Assembly: GCA_003132505.1 (NCBI GenBank) | Contig: PKXY01000033.1 | Span: 47,988-111,987 of the forward strand | Direction: 5' to 3' | Source of the DNA: Solirubrobacterales bacterium | GTDB taxonomy: Bacteria; Actinomycetota; Thermoleophilia; Solirubrobacterales; Solirubrobacteraceae | Length of the DNA stretch: 64,000 nt | Part shown: piece after piece, positions 33,542-43,385 of the stretch | How the letters are laid out: each line of letters starts with the position of its first letter | Numbering within the stretch: position 1 is the stretch's first letter | The notes under the pieces: generated by a model | Databases searched by the model: none | The model's input: the letters and a program-made list of their open reading frames with translations, nothing else | What the model was told of the DNA's origin: nothing | Program-made: the position numbers and the translations under genes

Positions 33542-35587
33542 CTACTCTTTCCCGCTGGGGGACAGGCCTCTCAAGCTGCCCCCCTCCCGCAGGTAGACTG
33601 GTATGCGTTCCAACGGCGCGTCTGCTGTCACCCAGCCGTTCTTCTTGACGGGCTCTTCCGTCCAGGCGTCCAGCCACGACGCTCCCTCTGGGAGGTAGAC
33701 GTCACGTTCCCGCGCTCCTTGCGCCGTGACCGGGGCGACGAGCACATCTGGTCCAAGCATGAACTGATCGCTCACGTTCCACGCCGGTTCCTCGCTCGGG
33801 AACTCCAAGAAGAGCGCGCGCATCGGGGGCAGCCCGGTTGCGCTGGCGGTTGCCATCTGGTCCATGACGTACGGACGGATCCGCTCGCGCAGAGCGAGCT
33901 GTGCGCGGATCAGCGCGTATGCCTCCTCGCCGAACGACCAGACTTCGTTGGGCGCCCCGGTCTGGTCCGAGCCGACGAGCGGGCCCGGCTGGCGGACGCC
34001 GTGGAGTCTGAAGAGCGGGCAGAACGCCCCGAACTGGAACCACCGCACGACGAGCTCTTGGAAGTACGCCGTCGTAGGGTCGCCTTTGCGGAACCCGCCG
34101 ATGTCGGTCGTCCACCACGGGATCCCCGAGATCCCCATGTTGAGGCCGGCCGGAATCTGCGCGGCCAGGGCCTCGAAGGTGGAGTCGATGTCACCCGACC
34201 AAACCGCGGCCCCGTAGCGCTGGCTGCCCGCCCAGGCGGACCGACAGAGGAGGAGCACGTCGTCGTCGCCGCTCGCACGCAGTCCCTCGTAGAAGCCCCG
34301 AACATGCTCGCGCGGGTACACGCCCTGGACCTCGGAACCTTGGCCCATGAAGTACCGGGCGCCGTCAGGATTTTCGGCGAGGCCTTCCGGTTCGCAGGCA
34401 TCGAGCCAGAACGCCCGCACGCCGTAGCGGCCATAGCCGTCGGTGACCTTCTCCCAGACGTAGCGACGCGCCTCCGGGTTGGTCGCGTCGTAGAAGCGCA
34501 AGAAGGCATGACCCTCGTCGCGCTTGTCCCAGAGCGCGAGGTGGAGCGGCAAGCCCTCGCTGTTGCGCACCAGGAAGCCACGCCTGTCCATCTCCGCGTA
34601 GCCGTCGCTGTTGGGATTGACCGTCGGCCAGATCGAGACCATGAGCTCGATGCCGAGCTCTCGCAGCTCGTCCACCATCGCTTGGGGATCGGGCCACTCT
34701 GCGGGGTCGAACCTCCACTCGCCTTGACGCGTCCAGTGGAAGTAGTCGCAGGCGATCACCGAGATGGGCAGCTCGCGGCGCTTGTACTCACGGGCAACCT
34801 CGAGCAGCTCGTCCTGGTTGCGGTAGCGCAGCTTCGACTGCCAGAAGCCGGCGGCCCAGTCCGGCAACATCGGGGGCAACCCAGTTGCCTTCGCATAGCG
34901 GCTGACGATGTCGGCCGGCGTGGGCCCGGTCGTCACGAAGTAGTCGATCTGTCGAGCCGCGTCGGCGGCCCATCGCGTGCGGTTGGCGCCAAGCTCGACG
35001 CGCCCCACTCCCGGCATGTTCCACAGGAGCCCGTAGCCACGGCTGGAAAGAGCGAACGGGACGCTCACCTCAGTGTTGCGGTGGACGAGATCGATGACGG
35101 CCCCCTTCTGATCGAGCAGGCCGTGCTGGTGCTGGCCGAGTCCGTAGAAGCGCTCCGCCGGATGGGCGCTGAACGTGACCTCGCACGCGAACAGGTCGCC
35201 TCCGGCTCGCCCGTACCGGCGCTGTGGAGGCGCCGTGAAATGTGGAGCGCTCTCGCCCAGCAGCTCCTCGCCGTCCACCCGAAGGAAGCGCACCAGGGGA
35301 GGAAACGCGGCGAACCGCTCCTCATGGTTGACGGACACCTCGACCACGAGATCGCCGTTGCGCAGGCGTGCTCGGTCATCGGAGATCTCGACCTTGGCAT
35401 CAGTGACCGCGGCCTCGACCAGGGCGCTACCCGGCGTCTCCGTAATGGACGAAGCGAGCGTTGAGCGCACCCTGGCACCGCTGTCCCCCCACGCGTCCAC
35501 CTGGAGGGTCTCGCCGCCCTGGAACACCGTGAAGCCGGTTTCGCTGCCGATGAAGGTTGCCAATCTCATGTCCTTGCTTTCGCTCAT
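33542..35587 (-). CDS. Glycoside hydrolase family 31 (alpha-xylosidase-like)
   Basis: The 681-residue cytosolic protein has an N-terminal beta-sandwich, the HTQRQGEWRF-like entry (YFHWTRQGEWRFDPAEWPDP) and the TIM barrel. The nucleophile region is RAFWLDACEPEG (Asp about 396) and the acid/base region WSGDIDSTF (Asp about 466). ISGIPWWTTDIGGF and FRLHGVRQPG match the alpha-xylosidase branch rather than the alpha-glucosidase one. It likely removes alpha-xylosyl (or related) residues from imported oligosaccharides. It starts 14 bp after the ATPase gene. Confidence 0.88.
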   Translation of the reverse strand: MSESKDMRLATFIGSETGFTVFQGGETLQVDAWGDSGARVRSTLASSITETPGSALVEAAVTDAKVEISDDRARLRNGDLVVEVSVNHEERFAAFPPLVRFLRVDGEELLGESAPHFTAPPQRRYGRAGGDLFACEVTFSAHPAERFYGLGQHQHGLLDQKGAVIDLVHRNTEVSVPFALSSRGYGLLWNMPGVGRVELGANRTRWAADAARQIDYFVTTGPTPADIVSRYAKATGLPPMLPDWAAGFWQSKLRYRNQDELLEVAREYKRRELPISVIACDYFHWTRQGEWRFDPAEWPDPQAMVDELRELGIELMVSIWPTVNPNSDGYAEMDRRGFLVRNSEGLPLHLALWDKRDEGHAFLRFYDATNPEARRYVWEKVTDGYGRYGVRAFWLDACEPEGLAENPDGARYFMGQGSEVQGVYPREHVRGFYEGLRASGDDDVLLLCRSAWAGSQRYGAAVWSGDIDSTFEALAAQIPAGLNMGISGIPWWTTDIGGFRKGDPTTAYFQELVVRWFQFGAFCPLFRLHGVRQPGPLVGSDQTGAPNEVWSFGEEAYALIRAQLALRERIRPYVMDQMATASATGLPPMRALFLEFPSEEPAWNVSDQFMLGPDVLVAPVTAQGARERDVYLPEGASWLDAWTEEPVKKNGWVTADAPLERIPVYLREGGSLRGLSPSGKE

Positions 35588-35600
35588 CCGCGTCCCTCGT

Positions 35601-36827
<1,227 letters not shown>

Positions 36828-36839
36828 GGAGCCTCCTCG

Positions 36840-38726
36840 TCAGTCGGACTTGGGGAGCCAGACGCGCATCCCGCCCTGTCCCCGGTTTGCCCACGCGAAG
36901 TAAGGGACCGCGAGCAACGGTGCCTCTGCTCCGCGGCCGTTTCCCGGGAGCTCGCGTAGGTCGCCGTACTCGATCTGCTCCCAGCCGTCGAAATCACGAA
37001 CGACCCCTGAGACCGACACGCCCGGCATGCCGCCGAGCGCGACCAGCGGACCACTGTCGGCGGGCGCGGCGTCCGCCGGGAGCGCGACATCCGCCAGATT
37101 GGCGCCGGCGGGAAGGTCGCCGCCCTCAAAGCAGTACACGATCGGCCCGCGCTCGAGCGCCAGGCAGCCGCGAACCGCGTCGATCCGCGGATTCGGCGCC
37201 GTCAGCCGCGGGGAGACGTCCATCTCCATGACGACTCGCTCGCCGGGACGCCACCGCCGCTTCAGGTCCGCGTATTCCGCCTCGACCGGCTGACCGTCGA
37301 CGAGCGTGCCGCGCGCCCACCGGGGAACCCGGAGCGAGAGGGTCCACTCGGCGTCGCCGCACGCGACAATCTCGACCGTCACAGACCCCGACCACGGGTA
37401 ACCGGTTTCGATTGAAAGCTCGACCGGGCCTGCGACGGGCGGAACGGCAGTGATCGTCGAGGTCGCGTACTGATGGATCTGGACACCATCGTCGCTGGTC
37501 GTCGCGAGGTAGTGGTGCACCGAGGCGAGCAGGCGCATGATGTTCGGCGGGCAGCAAGCCACAGGGTGCCAGTGGCGGCGCTGCTTGCCGTTTCGCGACT
37601 GCAGCGGGTTCGTGTAGAAGAACGATCCGCCGTCAAGCGAGAGCCCCGAAAGGAAGCCGTTGTAGAGCGTTCGCTCGAGCAGGTCGGCAAAGCGGCTCTC
37701 GCCCGTAACGAGCAGCAGCCGCCAGTTCCACATGATGCTGGCGACCGCCGCGCAGGTCTCGCAGTAGGCGCGGTCGGGAGGCAACTCGTACGGATCGCCG
37801 ATCGCCTCGCCATCGTGACGTGAGCCGATGCCGCCCGTCAGATAGGTCTTCGTCAAGGCCAGCTCGTTCCATTGGCGCAGCGTCGACGCCAGCAGCGCCT
37901 CCTCTCCCGTCTCGGCGTAGAGGTCGGTGACGCCGGCCGCGAGGTAGAGAGCACGCACAGCATGGCCGCCGATCGAGCGCGCGCTGCGGACTGGCTCGGC
38001 GTCCTGGTAGTACAGGGGTTCGAAGCGACCACCCGCGAAGATCCCGTAACCGCGACGAGCCGTGAGCGTGTCCGCGAGCGAGAGATAGCGGCTCTCGCCC
38101 GTCTGTCGGTAAAGCTCGACGAGCGCAACCTCGATCTCCGGATGGCCGTCGATGCTCGACTGCGTGTCGTTGCCGATGGTCTCGTCGATGAGGTCGGCGA
38201 AACGACTGGCGACGGTCAGGAGCGAGAGGTCGCCGGTAGCCCGGGCGAAGGCGACTCCGGCCTGGATCAGGTGCCCCGCGCAGTAGAGCTCGTGGCCCTC
38301 CTTCAGGTCGCTCCAGCGCCAAGCCGGATCGACGACCTGACACCAGCTGTTCAGGTACCCGTCGGCTTCCTGGGCGGCGGAGACGAGGTCGATCGACTCG
38401 CGGGCCAGCGCCTCGAGCTGCGGCGAGGGCTGGCGCGCGATCTCCCAAGCGAGCGCCTCGAGCCACTTGTATACGTCGGAGTCGCTGAAGACCATGCCGC
38501 GACGCTCGCCCGAGGCGCGTCCGGCCGCGATCCGCAGATTGTCGAGCGTCCCGGCGCGCTCCAGCTCTTCGGCACCGCGGAGCAGCGTGACCTCCCGGTT
38601 CACCCGCTGGCGCTCCGCGAGCAGCCCGTCGCGGATCACGACGTTGCGGCCGTCGAGCGGGCGGAGCCGCAGGTGAGCGGACGCCGTCGGCTCGACGCTC
38701 GAGCCGATTGTCTGCATGGATGTCAC
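36840..38726 (-). CDS. Glycoside hydrolase family 127 (beta-L-arabinofuranosidase-like)
   Basis: The 628-residue protein matches GH127. The zinc/nucleophile set is readable: Glu323 and Cys325 in YCETC, Cys391-Cys392 in VACCPPN, spaced as in the characterised beta-L-arabinofuranosidase HypBA1. KWLEALAWEIARQP and DGYLNSW lie in the alpha/alpha-barrel. GTG 38726 has a GAGGAGG ribosome site; the TTG 24 bases upstream lies over that site. It is the first gene of the minus-strand operon, with LacI-type operators directly upstream. Confidence 0.9.
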   Translation of the reverse strand: MTSMQTIGSSVEPTASAHLRLRPLDGRNVVIRDGLLAERQRVNREVTLLRGAEELERAGTLDNLRIAAGRASGERRGMVFSDSDVYKWLEALAWEIARQPSPQLEALARESIDLVSAAQEADGYLNSWCQVVDPAWRWSDLKEGHELYCAGHLIQAGVAFARATGDLSLLTVASRFADLIDETIGNDTQSSIDGHPEIEVALVELYRQTGESRYLSLADTLTARRGYGIFAGGRFEPLYYQDAEPVRSARSIGGHAVRALYLAAGVTDLYAETGEEALLASTLRQWNELALTKTYLTGGIGSRHDGEAIGDPYELPPDRAYCETCAAVASIMWNWRLLLVTGESRFADLLERTLYNGFLSGLSLDGGSFFYTNPLQSRNGKQRRHWHPVACCPPNIMRLLASVHHYLATTSDDGVQIHQYATSTITAVPPVAGPVELSIETGYPWSGSVTVEIVACGDAEWTLSLRVPRWARGTLVDGQPVEAEYADLKRRWRPGERVVMEMDVSPRLTAPNPRIDAVRGCLALERGPIVYCFEGGDLPAGANLADVALPADAAPADSGPLVALGGMPGVSVSGVVRDFDGWEQIEYGDLRELPGNGRGAEAPLLAVPYFAWANRGQGGMRVWLPKSD

Positions 38727-38767
38727 GCCGCAACCCCTCCTCAAGGTCAACGCGCCGCGCTTCCGCG

Positions 38768-38821
38768 GAAGCGCTTCGACACTACCAGCTCCACCTACGG
38801 CTGTCCAGGTCGAAGCGCTTC
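38768..38821. promoter_or_regulatory. Two inverted LacI-family operators ahead of GH127
   Basis: GAAGCGCTTC occurs at 38768-38777 and 38812-38821. The flanks make the second an extended reverse complement of the first (CGGAAGCGCTTCGAC against GTCGAAGCGCTTCCG). Centres are 44 bp apart, about four helical turns. They lie 42 to 95 bp upstream of the GH127 start. Confidence 0.75.
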
Positions 38822-38976
38822 CGCCTAGCGCAGCGACGGGCTACTGGCAGGGCGTGCTCGCCGACAGTGAGAACCAAGCGGAGTGCGGCCCTCATTGGCC
38901 GTCTCCACTGACCGTAAGGCGCAGGCCTCGCGATCAACAACGGATCTCGTCGGTTCCCTGGCAAAGCAGAGTTGTC

Positions 38977-38986
38977 GAAGCGCTTC
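38977..38986. promoter_or_regulatory. Third LacI-family operator, near the lacI-type gene
   Basis: GAAGCGCTTC within TTGTCGAAGCGCTTCGCG, 52 bp before the LacI-family start codon and 165 bp (centre to centre) from the second GH127-side operator. Autoregulation and looping are possible. The rest of the 311-base divergent region shows no gene. Confidence 0.65.
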
Positions 38987-39037
38987 GCGTAGAACGCGGG
39001 GTGCGGGCAGGGCCCAGCAGTGCGAGAATGCCCGCAA

Positions 39038-40117
39038 ATGGTGGATTCGAGGTCGGTGACGATGGCACAGATCGCCGAACGGGCAGGCGTTGCGCTGAGC
39101 ACCGTCTCGTACGTTTTGAGCGGCAAGCGCTCCGTCTCGCAGCAGATGCGCGAGCGCGTCCTCGCGGCGATCGAGGAGCTCGACTATCGGCCGCATGGTG
39201 CGGCCCGCGCGCTCGCCAGCGGTGCGTCGCATACGATCGCGCTCTTCCTGCCCTCGCCGCAATGGCATCTCGTGCCGATCCAGCAGACGTTCATCGCCGG
39301 AGCGACGCAGGCGACGAGCGCCAGCGATTACGCGCTGCTCCTCTCTACGGCGGCGACGGACCCGGAGGCGATCACACAGCTGGTCGCGCAGGGCCGCGCG
39401 GATGGCGTCATCCTGATGGAGACGCTGCACGATGATCCTCGCGTCGAACGGCTCAGGTCGGCCGGGTATCCGTTCTCGCTGATTGGCAGGACGAATGACC
39501 TCACCGGGATCAGCTTTGTCGACATGGACTTCGGCGGCGCAATCGAGACGAGCCTTGCCCAACTGGCACGGCTTGGGCACACCTGCGTTGCGCTCTTCAA
39601 TTTCGCCCCCGAGCTGCTCACCGCCGGCTACACCGCGGCGCTGATCGCGCGCGACGTCTTCGAGACGCGGGCGCCCGAGCTTGGCATCCGGCCCATCCAC
39701 GTCACGTCGTCCCAGGCTCCGCGCGATGCATTCGCGGCCGCGAGTCGGCTGCTGTCCTCCGAACCGGAGTGCACGGCGGCGATCACGACCGGCTGGCAGT
39801 TCACCGGCCTTCTCGGCGCCCTTCGCGCCGCCGACCTCCGCGTCCCCGACGAGTTCTCGGTGGTATCGGTGATCGCCGCCGAGTTCGCCGAGATGCTGAC
39901 CCCCGCACTGACTGGCGTGGACTGGCCCGCGTTCGAAGCGGGCCGCCTAGCCGCCGAGATGCTGATCGACAAGCTCACGGGCAAGGAGACGGCCCCCCGT
40001 CAGCATCTCGTCGCGGCGGAGCTCGTCGTTCGCGAGTCGACTGGCCCAGCGCCGCGCGCGAAGCGCTCCACGACAAAGCGGCAGCGACGCCGCGCCGCCT
40101 TTCTCGGGGCAAGATAG
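39038..40117 (+). CDS. LacI-family transcription repressor
   Basis: The 359-residue protein has a LacI headpiece (TMAQIAERAGVALSTVSYVL, then SGKRSVSQQMRERVLAAIEE) and a hinge (DYRPHGAARALASG). The periplasmic-binding-like effector domain carries GRADGVILMETL and SVVSVIAAEFAEMLTP. It is divergent from the GH127 operon. The palindromic GAAGCGCTTC sites between them are typical LacI-family operators, so it very likely represses this hydrolase-transporter operon until a pentose-containing sugar is present. Confidence 0.92.
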   Translation: MVDSRSVTMAQIAERAGVALSTVSYVLSGKRSVSQQMRERVLAAIEELDYRPHGAARALASGASHTIALFLPSPQWHLVPIQQTFIAGATQATSASDYALLLSTAATDPEAITQLVAQGRADGVILMETLHDDPRVERLRSAGYPFSLIGRTNDLTGISFVDMDFGGAIETSLAQLARLGHTCVALFNFAPELLTAGYTAALIARDVFETRAPELGIRPIHVTSSQAPRDAFAAASRLLSSEPECTAAITTGWQFTGLLGALRAADLRVPDEFSVVSVIAAEFAEMLTPALTGVDWPAFEAGRLAAEMLIDKLTGKETAPRQHLVAAELVVRESTGPAPRAKRSTTKRQRRRAAFLGAR

Positions 40118-40121
40118 GCTG

Positions 40122-40143
40122 GCGGTCCTGCGTGCAGGACCGC
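40122..40143 (+). terminator. Hairpin terminator after the LacI-family gene
   Basis: GCGGTCCTGC, loop GT, GCAGGACCGC: a perfect 10-bp stem starting 5 bases after the stop codon. No clear U-run follows. Confidence 0.65.
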
Positions 40144-40654
40144 GCCTTCGCCTCGCTGGGGGGCGGGCGATCCGCGATGCGCGTGGCGGTGGATATGACG
40201 ACGGAACGCGGGCGGTGAGTCGAGTAGGTCGCCGCCAGCCGCTTGCCGAGCGGCTTCCCCGTCCGGCCGCGAGTAAATGCTCAGCGCTCGACGAGCACGG
40301 GTGTGCCGAGCGGGATCACGGCAGCCAGCCAGCCGATGTTCGGGTTGTCCGCGCCGCGCGAATCCCCGCGATCACCGCTCGAGCGCCGTGCGCCGACGGC
40401 CGCTGGGCCTGACAGGCGCGTTTGAGATCGTGAACGACGAGGCCACGCCTTCATCGCCACGCGGTTGCCTCGACCCGTGAGCGGGGCAACCGCTAGGCTG
40501 TCCGCGGCCACACCGGCGAGGCCGAGCGCGAGGTAGTTGAGGTGGTGCCGCGTCTTCGCGGCACCAGGTAGGGCGGGGTCGATAGATGACGCGCACCGAC
40601 CATCAAGGCTAGCGTTACACGCGGGCGAACGACCGCAAGCCGCCGTAACCCAGA
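40144..40654. other. Intergenic stretch upstream of an ABC permease pair
   Basis: These 511 bases hold only short frames without domain-like sequence or start signals. No GAAGCGCTTC operator is present, so the following permeases are probably not under the LacI protein. The promoter of the permease operon presumably lies near 40600. Confidence 0.5.
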
Positions 40655-41515
40655 ATGCGACCACGAAAGTCCGGCTACCTCTTCGTTGCTCCATACGTCG
40701 CGCTGCTCCTCGTCGTCGGGATCTATCCCGTCGGCTACGCGGCCAACCTGGCGCTGACGTCTTTCACCGGCCATTTCACCGGGCTGACTAACTTCATCAA
40801 CTCTTATCACGACTACCAGTTCCTGCCGGCATTCGAGAATATTGGGAAGTTCCTGGCGATCTGGCTCACCGCGCTGGTCGTTCTGGTGGTTGGTCTTTCG
40901 CTGGCGCTGCACTCATTGAACCGGCGTATCAGCGCCGCATTCCGCTTCATCTTCTACCTCCCGGCCGCGCTAGCCGGCTCTGCGAGCGTGATGCTGTGGC
41001 TGTTTGTGCTGCAGCCGGGCGACAGTCCGTGGAACGTCGTCTTGAGCTGGCTCGGGTACAAGACGCTAGGCAACTCGCTCGCGCCCGGCAACCTGCCGGT
41101 GATCTTCGCGCTGATCGCGTTCTGGACGGGTGCCGGGGCCTGGATCGTCGTGATGCACGGCGCGCTCGCGACGATCCCTGACACGGTGCTCGAGGCCGCG
41201 ACGCTCGACGGCGCCGGCTGGTGGCGAACCGCGGTCCATATCAAGCTGCCGTTGATCCAGAGGTGGATCGCCTACATGCTGATCGGTGCCTTCGCCGCGG
41301 GCACGCAGCTGTTCGTCGAGCCACAGCTCGTGAGCGAGGCCACGTCCGCGGCCTCAAATCAAACGTGGTCACCAAATCAGCTCGCTGTCTTCCTGTCGTT
41401 TCATCTCGACAACTTCAACTACGCGGCGGCGATCTCGATCGACCTGCTCGTGGTGGCGTTGGTCTGCGCCGCCGTGATCCTGATGCACACGCGCCTGTTT
41501 CAGGTCGGCCACTGA
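40655..41515 (+). CDS. Sugar ABC transporter permease, MalF type (orphan pair 1)
   Basis: The 286-residue protein has six membrane segments (GYLFVAPYVALLLVVGIYPV first) and the EAA loop IPDTVLEAATLDGAGWWRTA. About two thirds of residues in the middle match the MalF-type protein at 43386 and more distantly the one at 48989 (shared FALIAFWTGAGAWIVVMHGA). No binding protein or ATPase gene accompanies it. The next gene starts on its stop (TGATG). Confidence 0.9.
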   Translation: MRPRKSGYLFVAPYVALLLVVGIYPVGYAANLALTSFTGHFTGLTNFINSYHDYQFLPAFENIGKFLAIWLTALVVLVVGLSLALHSLNRRISAAFRFIFYLPAALAGSASVMLWLFVLQPGDSPWNVVLSWLGYKTLGNSLAPGNLPVIFALIAFWTGAGAWIVVMHGALATIPDTVLEAATLDGAGWWRTAVHIKLPLIQRWIAYMLIGAFAAGTQLFVEPQLVSEATSAASNQTWSPNQLAVFLSFHLDNFNYAAAISIDLLVVALVCAAVILMHTRLFQVGH

Positions 41516-42465
41516 TGCGACCTCGTGCCCGTCTGCTCGCACGGCGCTCCGCGGCGCCGCAGGCCGTCGCGTTCGTCGCGCTCGCGCTGGCCGCGGCGTT
41601 CTTTGTCGTGCCGATCGTCTGGATGGTGCTCCAATCGACCGACCTATCAACGCTGCCGATGCTCCGGGGAACATTTTTTGGTGCACCGCCCACATTTTCT
41701 GTTCAACCATGGGCGTTCGGCTCGCTAACCCAGCTGGCATCGAACTGGGACGCGATCTTCTCCGGTCATTGGATCGGCGGCGAAACGCTCGTGTGGTTGG
41801 GCAACTCGACCTTCTACTCGACAGCTGGGGCTGCGATCGCTGTCGCGCTCTGCGTGCCCGCCGGCTATGCCCTCGCGACGCATACGTTCCCTGGCCGGCG
41901 GGCGATATTGATCGTCACGATGCTCGTGATGTTGATTCCGACCAACGCGCTCGTGCTGCCGCTGTTCCTCGAAGCGAACTCGGTGCACATGCTGACGAGT
42001 CCGCTCGCCGTGATCCTGCCCTACGGCCTTTTCCCGTTCGGCGTCTACCTCGCCTACCTCTACTTCAACACCGAGCGCTTCGATGTCCTGCTGCAGACGG
42101 CGCGCATCGATGGCTGCGACGAATGGCAGGCGTTCCGGCGCATCGCGCTGCCGCTCTCGCTGCCTGTCTCAGCATTGATCGTCTTCCTCGACTTCGTCGC
42201 GAGCTGGACGAACTTCTTCCTGCCGTGGGTCATGTACTGGTCGCTCAACACGACCGGCCGCTACCCGGTGGCTCTCGGCATCGCCCTGCAACTGTTCAAC
42301 GGGCAGACCTTCGGCGGCTACCTCAAGGTCCTCCAACTGCACACATCCTCGCCACCAAGCGAGATTGCGCTCCTGCTCCTCGTGACGTGTGCTCCGGTGC
42401 TCGTCGTGTTCGTCTTGGCCCAGCGCTGGATCGGCTCGGGTCAGGTGCAGGGCATCTTCCGCTAG
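41515..42465 (+). CDS. Sugar ABC transporter permease, MalG type (orphan pair 1)
   Basis: The 316-residue protein has six membrane segments (AVAFVALALAAAFFVVPIVW first), EAA loop ARIDGCDEWQAFRRIALPLS and a terminal AQRWIGSGQVQGIFR. It is closely related to the MalG-type protein at 44376 (shared MLIPTNALVLPL and VILPYGLFPFGVY). It must borrow an ATPase and a binding protein encoded elsewhere. Confidence 0.9.
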   Translation: MRPRARLLARRSAAPQAVAFVALALAAAFFVVPIVWMVLQSTDLSTLPMLRGTFFGAPPTFSVQPWAFGSLTQLASNWDAIFSGHWIGGETLVWLGNSTFYSTAGAAIAVALCVPAGYALATHTFPGRRAILIVTMLVMLIPTNALVLPLFLEANSVHMLTSPLAVILPYGLFPFGVYLAYLYFNTERFDVLLQTARIDGCDEWQAFRRIALPLSLPVSALIVFLDFVASWTNFFLPWVMYWSLNTTGRYPVALGIALQLFNGQTFGGYLKVLQLHTSSPPSEIALLLLVTCAPVLVVFVLAQRWIGSGQVQGIFR

Positions 42466-42646
42466 AGCGTCGAGGCTCTTCGCCGTACAACAGTTAGATC
42501 GCCGCGACAGCTGCGCGCCACGGCGCCGCCGTGCTAACCGAGGACGCCGACTTCACCGCCTTCAGCTCGGTTCACGTCATCCGCGTCCGAAACGCGCGAG
42601 GCGGGGCCGCGGGGCGCGCCGCTCCGTGTTCAGCGGCTTCGCGCGT

Positions 42647-42964
42647 TCAGGGGCAGGGCGCCCACCAGGTGCTGTGACCGCTGCACGGCATCAGGTAGCG
42701 AATCTGCACTGGCGGGAGGACAGCCCGAGCGGCGGTGGCGAGCGGTGGCCGTGTGGGGGCCGCTGGATGGTTCGCGCCGCCCGCGCCTCCGACGTTGAGG
42801 GCCAGGAGTACGACGACAAGCAGGAGGGCGATCGCGCCGATCTCGCGGTGGCGACGCTGCCGCGCCCGCGCGTCGTTGACGACGCCCGCCACCACTCCGA
42901 TGCCGCCGGCCGCAACTCCCCCCAGAACCGCACGAGGCGCCAGGATGGCGATGCGCCGGATCAT
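42647..42964 (-). CDS. Small hypothetical membrane protein
   Basis: The 105-residue frame has two hydrophobic segments (VLGGVAAGGIGVVAGVV and IGAIALLLVVVLLALNVGG) separated by an Arg-rich cytoplasmic loop, and a short Pro-rich C-terminus. It starts exactly at the left arm of the GntR operator and is divergent from the regulator, which fits a repressed target gene. No family is recognised, and it may not be real. Confidence 0.45.
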   Translation of the reverse strand: MIRRIAILAPRAVLGGVAAGGIGVVAGVVNDARARQRRHREIGAIALLLVVVLLALNVGGAGGANHPAAPTRPPLATAARAVLPPVQIRYLMPCSGHSTWWAPCP

Positions 42965-42987
42965 TGCGCTAATATGACTGGCGCAAT
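42963..42987. promoter_or_regulatory. YtrA-type GntR operator flanking a -10 box
   Basis: ATTGCGC (42963-42969), 11 bases, GCGCAAT (42981-42987): perfect 7-bp arms. The spacer contains TAATAT (42970-42975), a near-consensus -10, so transcription would begin about 4 bases before ATG 42986. Both divergent start codons touch the arms. Confidence 0.6.
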
Positions 42988-43333
42988 GGCTCTTGTCAAG
43001 GTTACACGCGACGATCCCTCGCTCCTCCATGAGCAGGTCGCGGCGCAAATCCGCCTGGCGATCACCGACGGGGAAGCCAAGCCCGGCGAACGCCTCCCCC
43101 CCGCTCGCCACCTCGCTGCGGTCATGGGCGTGAACACTAACACCGTGTTGCGCGCGCTTCACCAGCTACGTGACGAGGGCCTGCTCGAGCTCGTCCAGGG
43201 CCGGGGCATCCGCGTGACCGGCACACCCGAGCGCAGCGCGGTTCTCACCCAGGTCGCAGCCTTGGTCGCACTCGGACAGAACAACGGCTACACCCGCGCC
43301 CAGTTGGCAAGCCTGATCCAGAGCGCGCAGTAG
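42986..43333 (+). CDS. GntR-family regulator, YtrA subfamily
   Basis: The 115-residue protein has a winged helix (PSLLHEQVAAQIRLAITDGE, LPPARHLAAVMGVNTNTVLR, LHQLRDEGLLELVQGRGI) followed only by a short dimerisation helix region, the small C-terminus typical of YtrA. Such regulators usually sit with ABC transporters, here two permease pairs on either side. ATG 42974 is an alternative, but the -10 box makes 42986 more likely, as a leaderless start. Confidence 0.87.
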   Translation: MALVKVTRDDPSLLHEQVAAQIRLAITDGEAKPGERLPPARHLAAVMGVNTNTVLRALHQLRDEGLLELVQGRGIRVTGTPERSAVLTQVAALVALGQNNGYTRAQLASLIQSAQ

Positions 43334-43385
43334 CGCAGATGCTGCGCGCCGCCTCGTTGGGACGTCGCAGGGAAGCGACGGTTGA

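Noticed and set aside
33719..35464. A 581-codon plus-strand frame opposite the GH31 gene
   Set aside because: It is the antisense of a clear glycoside hydrolase with all motifs; the frame is open because of high GC.
40118..40654. Possible binding-protein gene for the permease pair in the gap
   Set aside because: No frame longer than about 140 codons and none with a signal peptide or binding-protein motifs.
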